Counted from the first letter of the stretch, positions 9,185 to 18,038 are shown. The stretch is DNA of 64,000 bases from Alphaproteobacteria bacterium (GCA_024742275.1 JANSYS010000005.1:124001-188000); one strand, 5' to 3'. Program-made: numbers and translations. Notes: generated from the letters alone by a model not told the origin.

Positions 9185-10153
9185 ATGACAACCAGAGATA
9201 TCAGAGCCGACCGCCGCGTCGGATACGCGCGTATGCTCATTGCCGAAGGCGATCTGCCGGGCGCGCTGTCGCTTCTTGAGCAAACGCTGGAGTTGGCGCC
9301 GGACTGGCCAGATCTGCTGATGCTGCTCGGCGAGACCCAGGCGAAGCTCGGGCAGCGGGACGACGCCATCGAGAGCTTCCGCCGATACCTCTCCGTCAGC
9401 CACGACGACCGGCACGGTGCGATCCTGCATCTCGCCCTGCTGGGCGCCGCGCCGATTCCCGACGAACCTCTTGCACCGTACATCGAAGCTCTGTTCGACG
9501 ATTTCTCGGATCGGTTCGAGCGGTCCCTGCTTCAGTTGTTGGACTACCGCGGGCCGGCGTTGATAGCCGACGCCATTGACCATGAGACAGGCGGGCTTGG
9601 CGCGGTTCTGGACCTCGGCTGCGGAACAGGTCTGTCCGGCGAGCCGCTGCGCCGACACTGCAACTGGCTGGAGGGCGTGGACCTCTCCTCCGGCATGCTC
9701 GAGAAGGCCCGTGCCAAAGGCATCTACGACGCGCTGCATCAGGCCGATATCGTCGACTTTCTGGCGAAGCCGGTGCGGCGCTACGACCGGATCGTGGCTG
9801 GAGACGTTTTGAACTACATGGGAGCGTTGGACTCGGTCATGTCCGGCATCGCCGGAGCGCTGAAACCGACCGGCCGGGCGGTGATCACGGTCGAGGCACT
9901 TGAGGCCCATGGCGGCGGCGGCTGCGATGGGATGCGTCTGCTGCCGACCCTGCGCTTCGCTCACTCGGCCGAGTACGTGCGTGCCGCTGCGGCGGCGGCC
10001 GGCCTGTCCACCGCGGCACAACGCACGGAAGCGCTCCGCCGCGAGGCCGGACAACCGCTTTCCTGCCACGTCTTTACTCTGCTGCCAGGCGCTATCCCGG
10101 CCGAACCCAATCTCGGTCCCGCTATCGACCCGAAGGCCCGGCCGAGCGCTTGA
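9185..10153 (+). CDS. TPR-repeat SAM-dependent methyltransferase
   Basis: A 322-residue fusion. Residues about 10-70 form two TPR-like repeats (YARMLIAEGDLPGALSLLEQ, then LGETQAKLGQRDDAIESFRR). Residues 135-300 form a class I methyltransferase with SAM motif I VLDLGCGTGLSG at 141-152, the acidic post-I region EGVDLSSGMLEKAR and motif IV-like RIVAGDVLNYMG. This arrangement is seen in a family of TPR methyltransferases in alphaproteobacteria whose substrates are not defined. Start at 9185 chosen because it begins the TPR region; a much longer open frame upstream is not credible. The 3' end overlaps the convergent lyase gene by 32 bases. Confidence 0.82.
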   Translation: MTTRDIRADRRVGYARMLIAEGDLPGALSLLEQTLELAPDWPDLLMLLGETQAKLGQRDDAIESFRRYLSVSHDDRHGAILHLALLGAAPIPDEPLAPYIEALFDDFSDRFERSLLQLLDYRGPALIADAIDHETGGLGAVLDLGCGTGLSGEPLRRHCNWLEGVDLSSGMLEKARAKGIYDALHQADIVDFLAKPVRRYDRIVAGDVLNYMGALDSVMSGIAGALKPTGRAVITVEALEAHGGGGCDGMRLLPTLRFAHSAEYVRAAAAAAGLSTAAQRTEALRREAGQPLSCHVFTLLPGAIPAEPNLGPAIDPKARPSA

Positions 10154-11042
10154 GCCGCTCGGCCACTCCCACGATGCGTTCGGCCCGGTCGACGATGGGT
10201 TTGTCGATCATCTTGCCCTTATAGGCGACCGCCCCTTTGCCCTCGGCCAAGGCCTCGCGGAAGACGGCGAGCAGCCCCTCCGCATGGGCAATCTCCTGCT
10301 CCGACGGTGTGAAGGCGGCGTTCAGGACCGGGATCTGCGCCGGGTGGATTCCCATCCCGCCCTCCGAGCCGTTGCGCCGTCCCTGCTCCGCGCCACGCCG
10401 GAACGCGTCGAGATCGGTGAATTCGGCGATCGAGCCGGGATAGCCGAGCGGGATCACCCCCGCCTCGCGCGCCGCCAGCCGCACCATCGCGTCATAGGGA
10501 TCGAGAACGGCGGGATCGGGCTCCGGCAGACCGAGATCGGCCGCCATATCCTCGCCGCCGAGGGTGATTGCCGCCACACGCGGGCTCGCCTTGGCGATCG
10601 CCCGGGCTTCATGCACGCCCTTGGCCGTCTCGACCAGCACGGCATAGCGCACATGGCCGGCGGGCAGGCCGCGCTCGGCTTCCAGCTCGCCGACCACCTC
10701 GTCGATCGCCAGGATATGATCCGCGCCGTCCACTTTCGGCAGGCAAAGCGCGTCGAGGCCGGGGATCACGGCGGCCTCCAGATCGGCGATGGCCAGACGC
10801 CAGGGTCGGTTGATGCGGACCATCACCTCCACGGTTCCCGCCCCGGCGACGGTAGCGATGGCGCCGGCGAGCGCGGCCCGGCCATCGGCTTTGCGGTCCG
10901 GCGGGATCGAATCCTCGACGTCGAGGATGACCGCGTCGGCACCACGCTCTGCCGCTTTGGCGACGAAACGCTCCGCGTTCGCCGGCACATAGAGCAGAGA
11001 GCGCCACAACGGGGCGGGCCGGGAGTACGCGGCGGTCATCAT
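10122..11042 (-). CDS. HpcH/HpaI aldolase / citrate lyase beta-like CoA lyase
   Basis: A 306-residue CitE-like protein of the HpcH/HpaI TIM-barrel superfamily (malyl-CoA, citramalyl-CoA and related lyases). Motifs are RSLLYVPANAERFV near the N-terminus, DVEDSIPPDRK at 41-51, RINRP at 76-80, VETAKGVHEARAIA with metal-ligand Glu138, and LGGEDMAADLG with Asp165 as second ligand. It begins inside the stop of the CoA-transferase gene (ATGA overlap at 11039-11042), so the two are translationally coupled. A thioester formed by the transferase may be cleaved here. The start could be either of two adjacent ATGs. Confidence 0.88.
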   Translation of the reverse strand: MMTAAYSRPAPLWRSLLYVPANAERFVAKAAERGADAVILDVEDSIPPDRKADGRAALAGAIATVAGAGTVEVMVRINRPWRLAIADLEAAVIPGLDALCLPKVDGADHILAIDEVVGELEAERGLPAGHVRYAVLVETAKGVHEARAIAKASPRVAAITLGGEDMAADLGLPEPDPAVLDPYDAMVRLAAREAGVIPLGYPGSIAEFTDLDAFRRGAEQGRRNGSEGGMGIHPAQIPVLNAAFTPSEQEIAHAEGLLAVFREALAEGKGAVAYKGKMIDKPIVDRAERIVGVAERLKRSAGPSGR

Positions 11043-12247
11043 ATCAGTCCTTTCGCGCGCAACGCCTCGGGGTCTTGACCAAGGGCGGTCCAGATCTCCG
11101 CGTTGTGCTCTCCAAGCTCGGGGGCGGGCCTGCGAAGTTGCGCCGGACTGCCCGACATGCGCGGGATCACGTTGTGCATGGCGATCCGGCCGATATCGGC
11201 ATCCGGCATGGAGACGATGGCCTCGCGATCCCGCGGGTAGGGATGCTGAGCCAGTTCCCCGACATCGGGCACGGCGCCCACGGTAACGCCAGCCTTCTCG
11301 AAGATCTCCAGATTCTCCGCCTGTGTCCGCTCGGCCATGAAGGCTCCGACGATGGGATCCAGTTCGTGCCTGTTGGCGACCCTGTCCGTGTTGGTTCGGA
11401 ACTTGGGATCGTCGATCAGATCCTCGCGGCCGATCGCGCGCAGCAGCCGCTCCGCCATCGACTGCATCGACGCGCTGAGAGCGACGTACTTGCCGTCCTT
11501 ACACCGGTAGACGTTGCGCGGCGCCGACTGGTTGGACAGCGACCCGGTTCGTGGCGGGACCGTGCCGGTCAGATCGTAGTTCGCGACGATCGGTCCGAGC
11601 ATCGAATGGATCGGTTCGAACAGGGTCAGATCGATCACCTGCCCCGGCGCCTTCTTCACTTCGATCTCGCGGATCGCCACCATGGCGGAGAAAGCGCCGT
11701 AGAGGCCGGCGATCATGTCCGCGAGCGCCAAAGGCGGCAGCACGGGAGGACGGTCCGCGAAGCCGTTCATGGCGGCGAAACCGCTCATCGCCTCGACCAG
11801 GCTGCCGAATCCCGGGCGATGGGACCACATGCCGTCCTGACCCCAGCCAGAGATCCGGATGATGATAAGGTTCGGATTCCGCTCGAGCAGCACCTCCGGA
11901 CCGATACCCATCTTCTCCAGCGTGCCCGGCTTGAAGTTTTCCACCAGCACCCGCGCGGTAGCGGCCAGCTCGAGCATGAGGGCGACCGCGCCCTCCTGAC
12001 GGAAATTCAGCGTCACGCTCTTTTTGTTGCGGCAGAGCACCTTCCAGTGGGTCGTCACCCCGGCGGTGTTCCAGGCCCGAAGATCGTCGCCGCTTCCGGG
12101 CTTCTCGATCTTGATGACCTCGGCCCCGTGATCGGCCAGCAAATGGGTCACCGCATTGCCGGCGATCAGCCTGGACATGTCGAGCACGCGCACCCCGTCC
12201 AAGGCGCCGGGAACGTCGCCGACCCATTCCTTCTCGACGCCACTCAT
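11039..12247 (-). CDS. Class III (CaiB/BaiF) acyl-CoA transferase
   Basis: A 402-residue family III CoA-transferase that moves CoA between carboxylic acids through an aspartyl-CoA anhydride. The N-terminal LDGVRVLDMSRLIAG and the segment GAEVIKIEKPGSGDDLR are typical. The catalytic Asp is most likely Asp177 in LADMIAGLYGAF. The start at 12247 (MSGVEKEW) follows GGAGGAAACG. The longer frame to 12355 would overlap the enolase gene. It overlaps the CoA lyase by 4 bases. CoA donor and acceptor cannot be read from sequence; mesaconate, itaconate or citramalate-type acids are possible because of the lyase partner. Confidence 0.9.
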   Translation of the reverse strand: MSGVEKEWVGDVPGALDGVRVLDMSRLIAGNAVTHLLADHGAEVIKIEKPGSGDDLRAWNTAGVTTHWKVLCRNKKSVTLNFRQEGAVALMLELAATARVLVENFKPGTLEKMGIGPEVLLERNPNLIIIRISGWGQDGMWSHRPGFGSLVEAMSGFAAMNGFADRPPVLPPLALADMIAGLYGAFSAMVAIREIEVKKAPGQVIDLTLFEPIHSMLGPIVANYDLTGTVPPRTGSLSNQSAPRNVYRCKDGKYVALSASMQSMAERLLRAIGREDLIDDPKFRTNTDRVANRHELDPIVGAFMAERTQAENLEIFEKAGVTVGAVPDVGELAQHPYPRDREAIVSMPDADIGRIAMHNVIPRMSGSPAQLRRPAPELGEHNAEIWTALGQDPEALRAKGLI

Positions 12248-12326
12248 GCGTCCGTTTCCTCCAGATGCCGACCACGTCACCGACGGAGAACCCGCCAGCC
12301 TCGGTCGTTTTGTTGGCCTATGTTTT

Positions 12327-13427
12327 TCATCCCCGGCCCCGACGGTCCAGTGCATACCTTTCGACCGCGCCCGGATCGAAGCGGAAGCCCATGCCCGGAA
12401 CGTCGGGGATCAGCAGATCGCCATCCACCATCTCGACCTGCTCGGCGAAGAGCGGGCGGAACCAGGGCATGTGCTCGGCGTAGCTGACATTGGAGACCGC
12501 CCCGCAGAGCTGCAGACAGTGCTCGGTGAACAGATGCGGGCTGACCGGCACGTCGTAGGAGGCGGCCATATTGGCAACCCGGATCCACTCGGTGACCCCG
12601 CCGACCCGTTCCAGATCGGGCATCAGCACATCGGCCGACTTGCGCTCCAGCATGTCGCGGAACCCGTAGCGGCCGTACTCGGTCTCGCCGCTGGCGATCG
12701 GTGTATCGATCTCGGCGGCGACCCGGGCCGACCCCTCCAGGTCGTAGGCCTGGACCGGCTCCTCGAACCAGACGAGACCGAAGTCCTCGAGCCGCCGGCC
12801 GAGCCGGATGGCATGGGAGACGGACAGCCCCTGATTGGCGTCGGCCATCAGCCCGACATGCGGCCCTATGACGTCGCGCACGGCCGCGACCCGGTCGATA
12901 TCCTCGCCGATATCCGGCTTGCCGATGCGGATCTTCATCGCTTTGAAGCCCTGATCGAGGAAGTCTCGCGCCTGCGCCTGCAATTCGTCGATCGTCATCG
13001 ACGCCCAGAGCCCCCCGGAGGCGTAGGCCGGCACCCGGTCTCGCCGACGTCCCAGCAGCCGCGCGACCGAGGCGCCCAGAGACTGGCCGAGAATGTCCCA
13101 GCACGCCCAGTCGATGGCGGCGATGCCGAACAGCGAAACGCCCTTGTGGCCGAGGAAGTTGATCTCGCCCCACATCTCGTCGAACCGGGCGGCCGTATCG
13201 CGCGGGTCCCGGCCGATCATCCGCTCGCCCAGCATCCGGGTGATCGACTCCAGCACGGGCAGCCGATGGACGCCGATCGCCCAGAGATAGCTTTCGCCGG
13301 TGATCCCTTCGTCGGTGTCGACCCAGACCAGGAGTCCGGCAACGCCCTCGATGCGGTGGATAGCGGTACCGATGGGCTTGTCGAAAGGGATCTCGACGGC
13401 GCGGGTCCGCAGGCCCGTGATCTTCAT
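12327..13427 (-). CDS. Mandelate racemase/muconate lactonizing enzyme family protein
   Basis: A 366-residue enolase-superfamily enzyme of the mandelate racemase subgroup. Putative metal ligands are Asp196 (MADANQG), Glu222 (WFEEPV) and Glu248 (SGETEYG). The acid/base residues are Lys165 in KAMKIRIG and the His298/Asp271 dyad (SPHLF, PDLERVGG). This numbering is almost the same as in mandelate racemase. The second residue of the KxK pair is Arg167, giving KxR. Members usually dehydrate or epimerise sugar acids or racemise alpha-hydroxy acids. It lies 79 bases before the CoA-transferase and 11 bases after the SDR, so it is probably part of one catabolic operon. Confidence 0.9.
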   Translation of the reverse strand: MKITGLRTRAVEIPFDKPIGTAIHRIEGVAGLLVWVDTDEGITGESYLWAIGVHRLPVLESITRMLGERMIGRDPRDTAARFDEMWGEINFLGHKGVSLFGIAAIDWACWDILGQSLGASVARLLGRRRDRVPAYASGGLWASMTIDELQAQARDFLDQGFKAMKIRIGKPDIGEDIDRVAAVRDVIGPHVGLMADANQGLSVSHAIRLGRRLEDFGLVWFEEPVQAYDLEGSARVAAEIDTPIASGETEYGRYGFRDMLERKSADVLMPDLERVGGVTEWIRVANMAASYDVPVSPHLFTEHCLQLCGAVSNVSYAEHMPWFRPLFAEQVEMVDGDLLIPDVPGMGFRFDPGAVERYALDRRGRG

Positions 13428-13438
13428 CGCCCGTCTCC

Positions 13439-14158
13439 TCAGACGTTCTGGCTGGCGGGCAGCACCATCACCCGGGGAATCAGAACGGAGCGGGGCTGCT
13501 CGACCGCGAAGACCACGGCTCGGGCGACATCGGCCGGCGTCAACGGTTGCGGTACATTCTGGCTCACCTCCGGGCGCACGGCGTAGTCCCGGTGCAGGTC
13601 GGTGCGGACCAACCCCGGCTCGACCACCGCGACCCGGACGCCAGACCCAGCCAGTTCCATGCGCAGCGACTCCGCAAGCGCCTCGACCGCGTATTTGGTC
13701 GCCGCGTAAGCGCCGGCATTGGGCCGGGTCTTGGTCCCCAGGACGGAGCCGGTGAAAAGCAGATCCCCGCTGCCTGCCGCCTTCATGTGCCGGAGGACGG
13801 TGTAGGCGAAGCGGAACGTGGCGTCGATATTGACCCGCAGCATGTCGGACATCGCGTCCAGATCGATCTCCCCAACCGGACCGCTGGCGATCAGACCGGC
13901 ATTGGCATACGCGATGTCTACCCGCCCGAACCGCTCCATGGCCAGGTCGAGCAGGGCTTCGGGCGTATCGGGATCGGCAATATCGCCGGCCAGCACGGCG
14001 CAGTGCGGGAGGCGGGCCGCATGGGCCTCCAGCAGCTCCCGACGACGGCCGTGCAGGACGAGCTTCACGCCACGCTCCGACAGCGCTTCGGCAGCGGCCA
14101 AGCCGATACCGCTGGTGGCACCGGTGACGACGGCGACCTTGCCCTCAAGATCGTTCAT
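13439..14158 (-). CDS. SDR family oxidoreductase
   Basis: A 239-residue classical short-chain dehydrogenase. The cofactor loop TGATSGIG is at residues 12-19, NAG is at 86-88, and the catalytic set Ser138, Tyr151 and Lys155 (YAATK) is intact. His36-Gly-Arg-Arg-Arg after beta 2 suggests NADP preference. It could oxidise or reduce a hydroxyl group of the same acid handled by the enolase-type enzyme downstream. Its start overlaps the end of the Cys-rich gene by 14 bases. Confidence 0.9.
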   Translation of the reverse strand: MNDLEGKVAVVTGATSGIGLAAAEALSERGVKLVLHGRRRELLEAHAARLPHCAVLAGDIADPDTPEALLDLAMERFGRVDIAYANAGLIASGPVGEIDLDAMSDMLRVNIDATFRFAYTVLRHMKAAGSGDLLFTGSVLGTKTRPNAGAYAATKYAVEALAESLRMELAGSGVRVAVVEPGLVRTDLHRDYAVRPEVSQNVPQPLTPADVARAVVFAVEQPRSVLIPRVMVLPASQNV

Positions 14159-14708
14159 GGCGCTCCTCCTCGTCCAGACTTCCAGCCGTATCGGCTTCCT
14201 CGAGCGGGGTCAGGATGGCTGAGATCAGAGCCTCGTGCCAACGCATGAACTGCGCCGTGTCGGCATCGATCTCCACCCGCCCCGTCCGGCGAAAAGCCTC
14301 GGCGGCGGGCTCGAGGCGGTCGGCGACCGCGTGGGCATCGTCGGAGCCCTCCCGGCGCAGGGCGACGATCAGCATGCGCAGCCGGGCGAGATCGCGGAAA
14401 CCGTCCAGATGGTGGTGCGCGGTCGCGACCATCGCCGGGGTCCAGGGTGCCCATTCCGCACGCATCCGGTCCGCCACCACGGGGCCCGCCCCGAAGCAGT
14501 CATAGGGTCGGCAGACGGTGAAGCCCGACGCCTCGAGCCGGTCGAAGACGGTGCAGCGGAAATCGGCGTCCAGGTGACGGCAGGCGGTGTCGCGCGGCTT
14601 GACCGCCGGAAAACCGGCGGACGGCTGATGCGCCAGCGCGATGCAGCACAGGCCGAAGCACCGCGTGCAGTCGGTCGGCCACTCGGGCGTGTCCGTGTCG
14701 CTCCCCAT
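14145..14708 (-). CDS. Cys-rich putative metal-binding protein
   Basis: A 187-residue protein with a cluster of Cys in the first 75 residues: DCTRCFGLCCIAL, then DTACRHL, FRCTVF and CRPYDCFGAG. The same Cys pattern heads some pentapeptide-repeat proteins of actinobacteria, but here no pentapeptide repeats follow. The rest is helical, with an HHHLDGF segment. It probably binds zinc or an iron-sulphur cluster. It sits between the dienelactone hydrolase and the SDR and overlaps the SDR start by 14 bases, so it is likely cotranscribed. Function unknown. Confidence 0.7.
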   Translation of the reverse strand: MGSDTDTPEWPTDCTRCFGLCCIALAHQPSAGFPAVKPRDTACRHLDADFRCTVFDRLEASGFTVCRPYDCFGAGPVVADRMRAEWAPWTPAMVATAHHHLDGFRDLARLRMLIVALRREGSDDAHAVADRLEPAAEAFRRTGRVEIDADTAQFMRWHEALISAILTPLEEADTAGSLDEEERHERS

Positions 14709-14770
14709 CCCGTGACTCTACGGCCGCGGAGCTGGGCAACGAACCGTTTTCCAGAGGTCGAGCGGCCCAA

Positions 14771-15439
14771 TCAGCCGATATGCTGCTTGAAGAACTCCAG
14801 AGTGCGCTCGCGGGCGATTTCGGCACTCTTCGGCTCGAAGCTGCCGCGGGCGTCACAGTTGAAACCGTGTCCCGCCGGATAGACATGCACCGGCAGGTCC
14901 AGATGTGCCTTGCGCAGCTTCTCGACCTCATCCATCGGGATGGCGTGGTCCTGCTCGCCGAAATGGAAGATCACCGGACATTTCGGCTGCAGATCGACCA
15001 AGCCACCGATACCGCCGCCATAGTAGCTGGACGCCACCGTGAAACCGTCGAGCTTGGTGGCGGACAGCCAAGTCATAGTGCCGCCCCAGCAGTAGCCGAC
15101 AACGCCGACCTTTCCGGCCGAACGCACGGCGTCGGCGGCGGCGGCGATGTCGAGCAGCGGATCGTCGTTGCCGACCTTGGCCCGGATCTCGCGGCCTTCG
15201 GTCACGTCGTCCTCGTCGTAGCCGAGTTCGATACCCGGCTTGTAGCGGTCGTACAGCGCCGGGCAGATCGCCAGATAACCGTCCTCGGCGAAACCGTCTG
15301 CAACACTCTTCATGTGGCTGTTGACGCCGAAAATCTCCTGGATCACCACCAGGCCACCCTTCGGTTTTCCGGACGGCTGGGCGAGGTAGGCGTCGAACGC
15401 GTGCCCGTCGGATGCCTTCAGCTTGAGCGTGTCGGCCAT
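14771..15439 (-). CDS. Dienelactone hydrolase family protein
   Basis: A 222-residue alpha/beta hydrolase. The triad fits dienelactone hydrolase: Cys117 in GYCWGG, Asp164 in GEQDHAIP and His191 in AGHGFNC, with Glu35 in VIQEIFG as the residue that controls the Cys. Family members hydrolyse lactones or small esters in the cytoplasm. The gene lies 23 bases after ychF and 62 bases before the Cys-rich gene on the same strand, so it can belong to either unit. Confidence 0.92.
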   Translation of the reverse strand: MADTLKLKASDGHAFDAYLAQPSGKPKGGLVVIQEIFGVNSHMKSVADGFAEDGYLAICPALYDRYKPGIELGYDEDDVTEGREIRAKVGNDDPLLDIAAAADAVRSAGKVGVVGYCWGGTMTWLSATKLDGFTVASSYYGGGIGGLVDLQPKCPVIFHFGEQDHAIPMDEVEKLRKAHLDLPVHVYPAGHGFNCDARGSFEPKSAEIARERTLEFFKQHIG

Positions 15440-15462
15440 GTGTATCCCCCGGATATCAGTGA

Positions 15463-16566
15463 TCAGACGTTGAAGCGGAAATGGAAGACGTCGCCATCCT
15501 GCACGACGTACTCGGAGCCTTCCACCCGCATCTTGCCGGCATCCTTGGCCCCCTGCTCGCCGCCGGTGGCGACATAGTCGTCGTAGGAGATCGTCTCCGC
15601 CCGGATGAAGCCGCGCTGGAAGTCGGTGTGGATCTCGCCCGCGGCCTCCGGCGCCTTGGCGCCGCGCCGCACCGTCCAGGCACGAGCCTCCTTCGGGCCG
15701 ACCGTGAAGAAGGTCAGCAGGTCGAGCAGTCTGTATCCGGCCCGTATCAACTTGGTAAGGCCAGGCTCGTCCAGCCCGAGGCTGTCGAGAAACTCGCGCT
15801 TCTCTTCGGGATCGGTAAGCTGGGCGATCTCGGCCTCGATGGCGGCCGAGATCACGACCGACTCAGCCCCCTCGGCTGCTGCCTTTTCCGCAACCTTGGC
15901 GGAGAGGGCGTTCCCGGACCCGGCGTTCTCCTCCTCGACGTTGCAGACGTAGAGGATCGGCTTCGCGGTCAGAAGCTGCATCTGCTTGAACAGGCGCGTC
16001 TCCTCCGCATCCAGGTCGGGCAGCATGGCCCGGGCCGGCTTCCCGTCGCGCAGCAGCTCGGCGACTTTCTGGGCGAGCGGCATCAGCGCCTTGGCTTCCT
16101 TGTCCTGCCCGCGCACACGTTTTTCCAGCGCCGGAATGCGCTTCTCGACGCTGTCCAAGTCGGCCAGCATCAGCTCGGTCTCCACGGTCTCGGCATCGCG
16201 GATCGGGTCGACTGACCCGTCGACATGCGTCACCTCGCCCTCAAAGCACCGAAGCACATGGATGATCGCGTGGGTCTCGCGGATGTTGGCGAGGAACTGG
16301 TTCCCGAGGCCCTCCCCCTTGCTGGCCCCCTTCACCAGTCCGGCGATATCCACGAACTCGATCTGGGTCGGCAGGATCTTCGCTGACTTGGCGATCTTGG
16401 CCAGGTCGTCAAGCCGCGGGTCCGGCACCGCAACCCGGCCGGTATTGGGCTCGATCGTGCAGAAGGGATAGTTCGCCGCCTCTGCCGCCGCGGTGGCGGT
16501 CAGCGCGTTGAAGAGCGTCGACTTGCCGACGTTCGGCAGGCCGACGATGCCGCAGTTGAAGCCCAT
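15463..16566 (-). CDS. ychF: Redox-regulated ATPase/GTPase YchF
   Basis: A 367-residue Obg-family NTPase (OLA1/YchF) that binds ribosomes and prefers ATP. It starts [17 protein letters not shown], with the P-loop at residues 9-17. NPVGR-like switch sequence [10 protein letters not shown] and [20 protein letters not shown] (G3) follow, and the C-terminal TGS domain ends with [15 protein letters not shown]. The start at 16566 matches the family; the frame continues to 16665 but that part overlaps pth. It follows pth by 4 bases, a common pairing. Confidence 0.97.
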   Translation of the reverse strand: MGFNCGIVGLPNVGKSTLFNALTATAAAEAANYPFCTIEPNTGRVAVPDPRLDDLAKIAKSAKILPTQIEFVDIAGLVKGASKGEGLGNQFLANIRETHAIIHVLRCFEGEVTHVDGSVDPIRDAETVETELMLADLDSVEKRIPALEKRVRGQDKEAKALMPLAQKVAELLRDGKPARAMLPDLDAEETRLFKQMQLLTAKPILYVCNVEEENAGSGNALSAKVAEKAAAEGAESVVISAAIEAEIAQLTDPEEKREFLDSLGLDEPGLTKLIRAGYRLLDLLTFFTVGPKEARAWTVRRGAKAPEAAGEIHTDFQRGFIRAETISYDDYVATGGEQGAKDAGKMRVEGSEYVVQDGDVFHFRFNV

Positions 16567-16570
16567 GGGC

Positions 16571-17221
16571 TCACGCTCCGTCGCTGGCTGGAGGGTCTTT
16601 CGATACGTCGCTCGAACCGTCCGCGGCGGGTTTAGCCGGTTTCGGCGGCGGGGGGAACACGGCATGAGCCACCCGGCTCATGAACCGCGCCTCGTCGCCG
16701 CACACCAACTCCTCGACCTCCCGGGCGAGCGCGTCGATCAAGGTTTCGAGCCAAGCGTTCTTCTCCGCCTTCGCGAAGTCGGACAGCACGTAGCTGTGAA
16801 CCTTGCTCTTGTCGCCCGGATGGCCGATCCCGAGCCTTACCCGGCGGTAGTCCTTGTCGATGTGCCGATCGATGTCGCGGATGCCGTTGTGACCGCCGGC
16901 GCCGCCGCCGCGCTTCAGCCGGATCTTACCGGGAGTCAGGTCGAGCTCGTCGTAGAACACGGTGACAGCGTCGACCGGCAGTTTGAAGAATCGCACCGCC
17001 TCGCCGACCGAGCGGCCACTTTCGTTCATGTAGGTCATCGGTTTCAGCACCATGACCTTCTCCCCGGCGATCACGCCCTCGCTGGCCAATCCCTGGAAAC
17101 GCGCACGCCACGGCCCGAAAGCATGGCGGCGGGCGATCTCCTCCACCGCCATGAAGCCGATATTGTGGCGGTTGCCCTCGTATTTCGGACCGGGGTTACC
17201 GAGGCCGACGAACAGCAGCAT
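16571..17221 (-). CDS. pth: Peptidyl-tRNA hydrolase
   Basis: A 216-residue enzyme that releases peptides from peptidyl-tRNA dropped by the ribosome. N-terminal [21 protein letters not shown] contains the catalytic His19-type residue. The segments [24 protein letters not shown] and [13 protein letters not shown] are all present. The last 25 residues are Pro/Ser-rich and not conserved in the family. It lies between rplY and ychF on the same strand. Confidence 0.97.
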   Translation of the reverse strand: MLLFVGLGNPGPKYEGNRHNIGFMAVEEIARRHAFGPWRARFQGLASEGVIAGEKVMVLKPMTYMNESGRSVGEAVRFFKLPVDAVTVFYDELDLTPGKIRLKRGGGAGGHNGIRDIDRHIDKDYRRVRLGIGHPGDKSKVHSYVLSDFAKAEKNAWLETLIDALAREVEELVCGDEARFMSRVAHAVFPPPPKPAKPAADGSSDVSKDPPASDGA

Positions 17222-17283
17222 GGGGAACCCTCGCGCTTATCCGGTATCGGGTTGGGAATGCCATCCAGGCGCCTGAAAGACCA

Positions 17284-17316
17284 GCGCCCGCGATCCGGGG
17301 TCTGGATCGCGGGCGC
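17284..17316 (-). terminator. Strong hairpin after rplY
   Basis: A perfect 13-bp stem, GCGCCCGCGATCC paired with its complement (17284-17296 and 17304-17316), and a 7-base loop lie 27 bases past the rplY stop. The T-run after it on the minus strand is weak (TGGTCTTT). It may end rplY messages or protect the 3' end. Confidence 0.65.
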
Positions 17317-17342
17317 CGAAGATGGTGGGAAGGGCGTGGAGA

Positions 17343-17996
17343 TCAGCTCTCCTCGCTCTCCTCCTCGCCTTCGGCCTCGGCTGCTGTATCCTCGGCGACC
17401 GGAGCCTCTTCGGCATCGGTTTCGGAGACAACGGTCGGCGCGGCGATCGTCGCGATGGTGAAATCGCGGTCGTCGATGACCGGCGTCGCCCCTTCCGGCA
17501 AAGCGATGGCGGAAATGTGGATCGAGTCGCCGATCTCAAGGCCGGTCAGGTCGATGACCAGCTTCTCCGGGATGTTATCGGCGCGGCAGTTCATCTCGAC
17601 CGTGTGACGCACAACGTTCAGCACACCGCCGCGCTTCAGGCCCGGAGCGGCACCCTCGTTCGTGAACTCGACCGGGACGTCGACGGTCAGCGCGCTGGTG
17701 GCCGACACCCGAAGGAAGTCGACATGCCAGGCGAAATCGGTGACCGGATGCTGCTGCAGGTCGCGGGGCAGCACGCGATGGCTGTCCTTGCCGACCTTCA
17801 GGTCGATCAGGTGCGAAAAGAATCCCGGCTTGTTCAGCAGCTTGTCGAGTTCGCGCTTCTCGATCTGGATGGGAAGCGGATCTTTCTTGTCGCCGTAGAT
17901 GACGGCGGGAACGAACCCCTCGCGACGCGCAGCCCGGGCGGACCCCTTACCGACCCGATCGCGCACGCTGGCGTTCAACGTGGCAACGTCAGCCAT
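17343..17996 (-). CDS. rplY: 50S ribosomal protein L25/general stress protein Ctc
   Basis: A 217-residue long-form L25 (Ctc/TL5 type) that binds 5S rRNA. The N-terminal L25 domain (GKGSARAARREGFVPAVIYG, about 15-34) is followed by the beta-rich C-terminal domain. The protein ends in an acidic, low-complexity Glu/Ala tail of about 40 residues. Start at 17996 is chosen because AGGAG lies six bases upstream; the in-frame ATG at 18002 abuts that AGGAG and is too close. The pairing with prs and pth is common in alphaproteobacteria. Confidence 0.96.
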   Translation of the reverse strand: MADVATLNASVRDRVGKGSARAARREGFVPAVIYGDKKDPLPIQIEKRELDKLLNKPGFFSHLIDLKVGKDSHRVLPRDLQQHPVTDFAWHVDFLRVSATSALTVDVPVEFTNEGAAPGLKRGGVLNVVRHTVEMNCRADNIPEKLVIDLTGLEIGDSIHISAIALPEGATPVIDDRDFTIATIAAPTVVSETDAEEAPVAEDTAAEAEGEEESEES

Positions 17997-18010
17997 GCTC
18001 ATCTCCTGTG

Positions 18011-18038
18011 AAAAGCCCGGCCTCCAGGGGTGCCGGGC
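18011..18038 (-). terminator. Terminator-like hairpin between prs and rplY
   Basis: A 7-bp stem GCCCGGC / GCCGGGC (18015-18021 and 18032-18038) followed on the minus strand by TTTT. It ends 15 to 18 bases before the rplY start codon and just before its AGGAG. It may stop prs transcripts or attenuate rplY. Confidence 0.6.
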
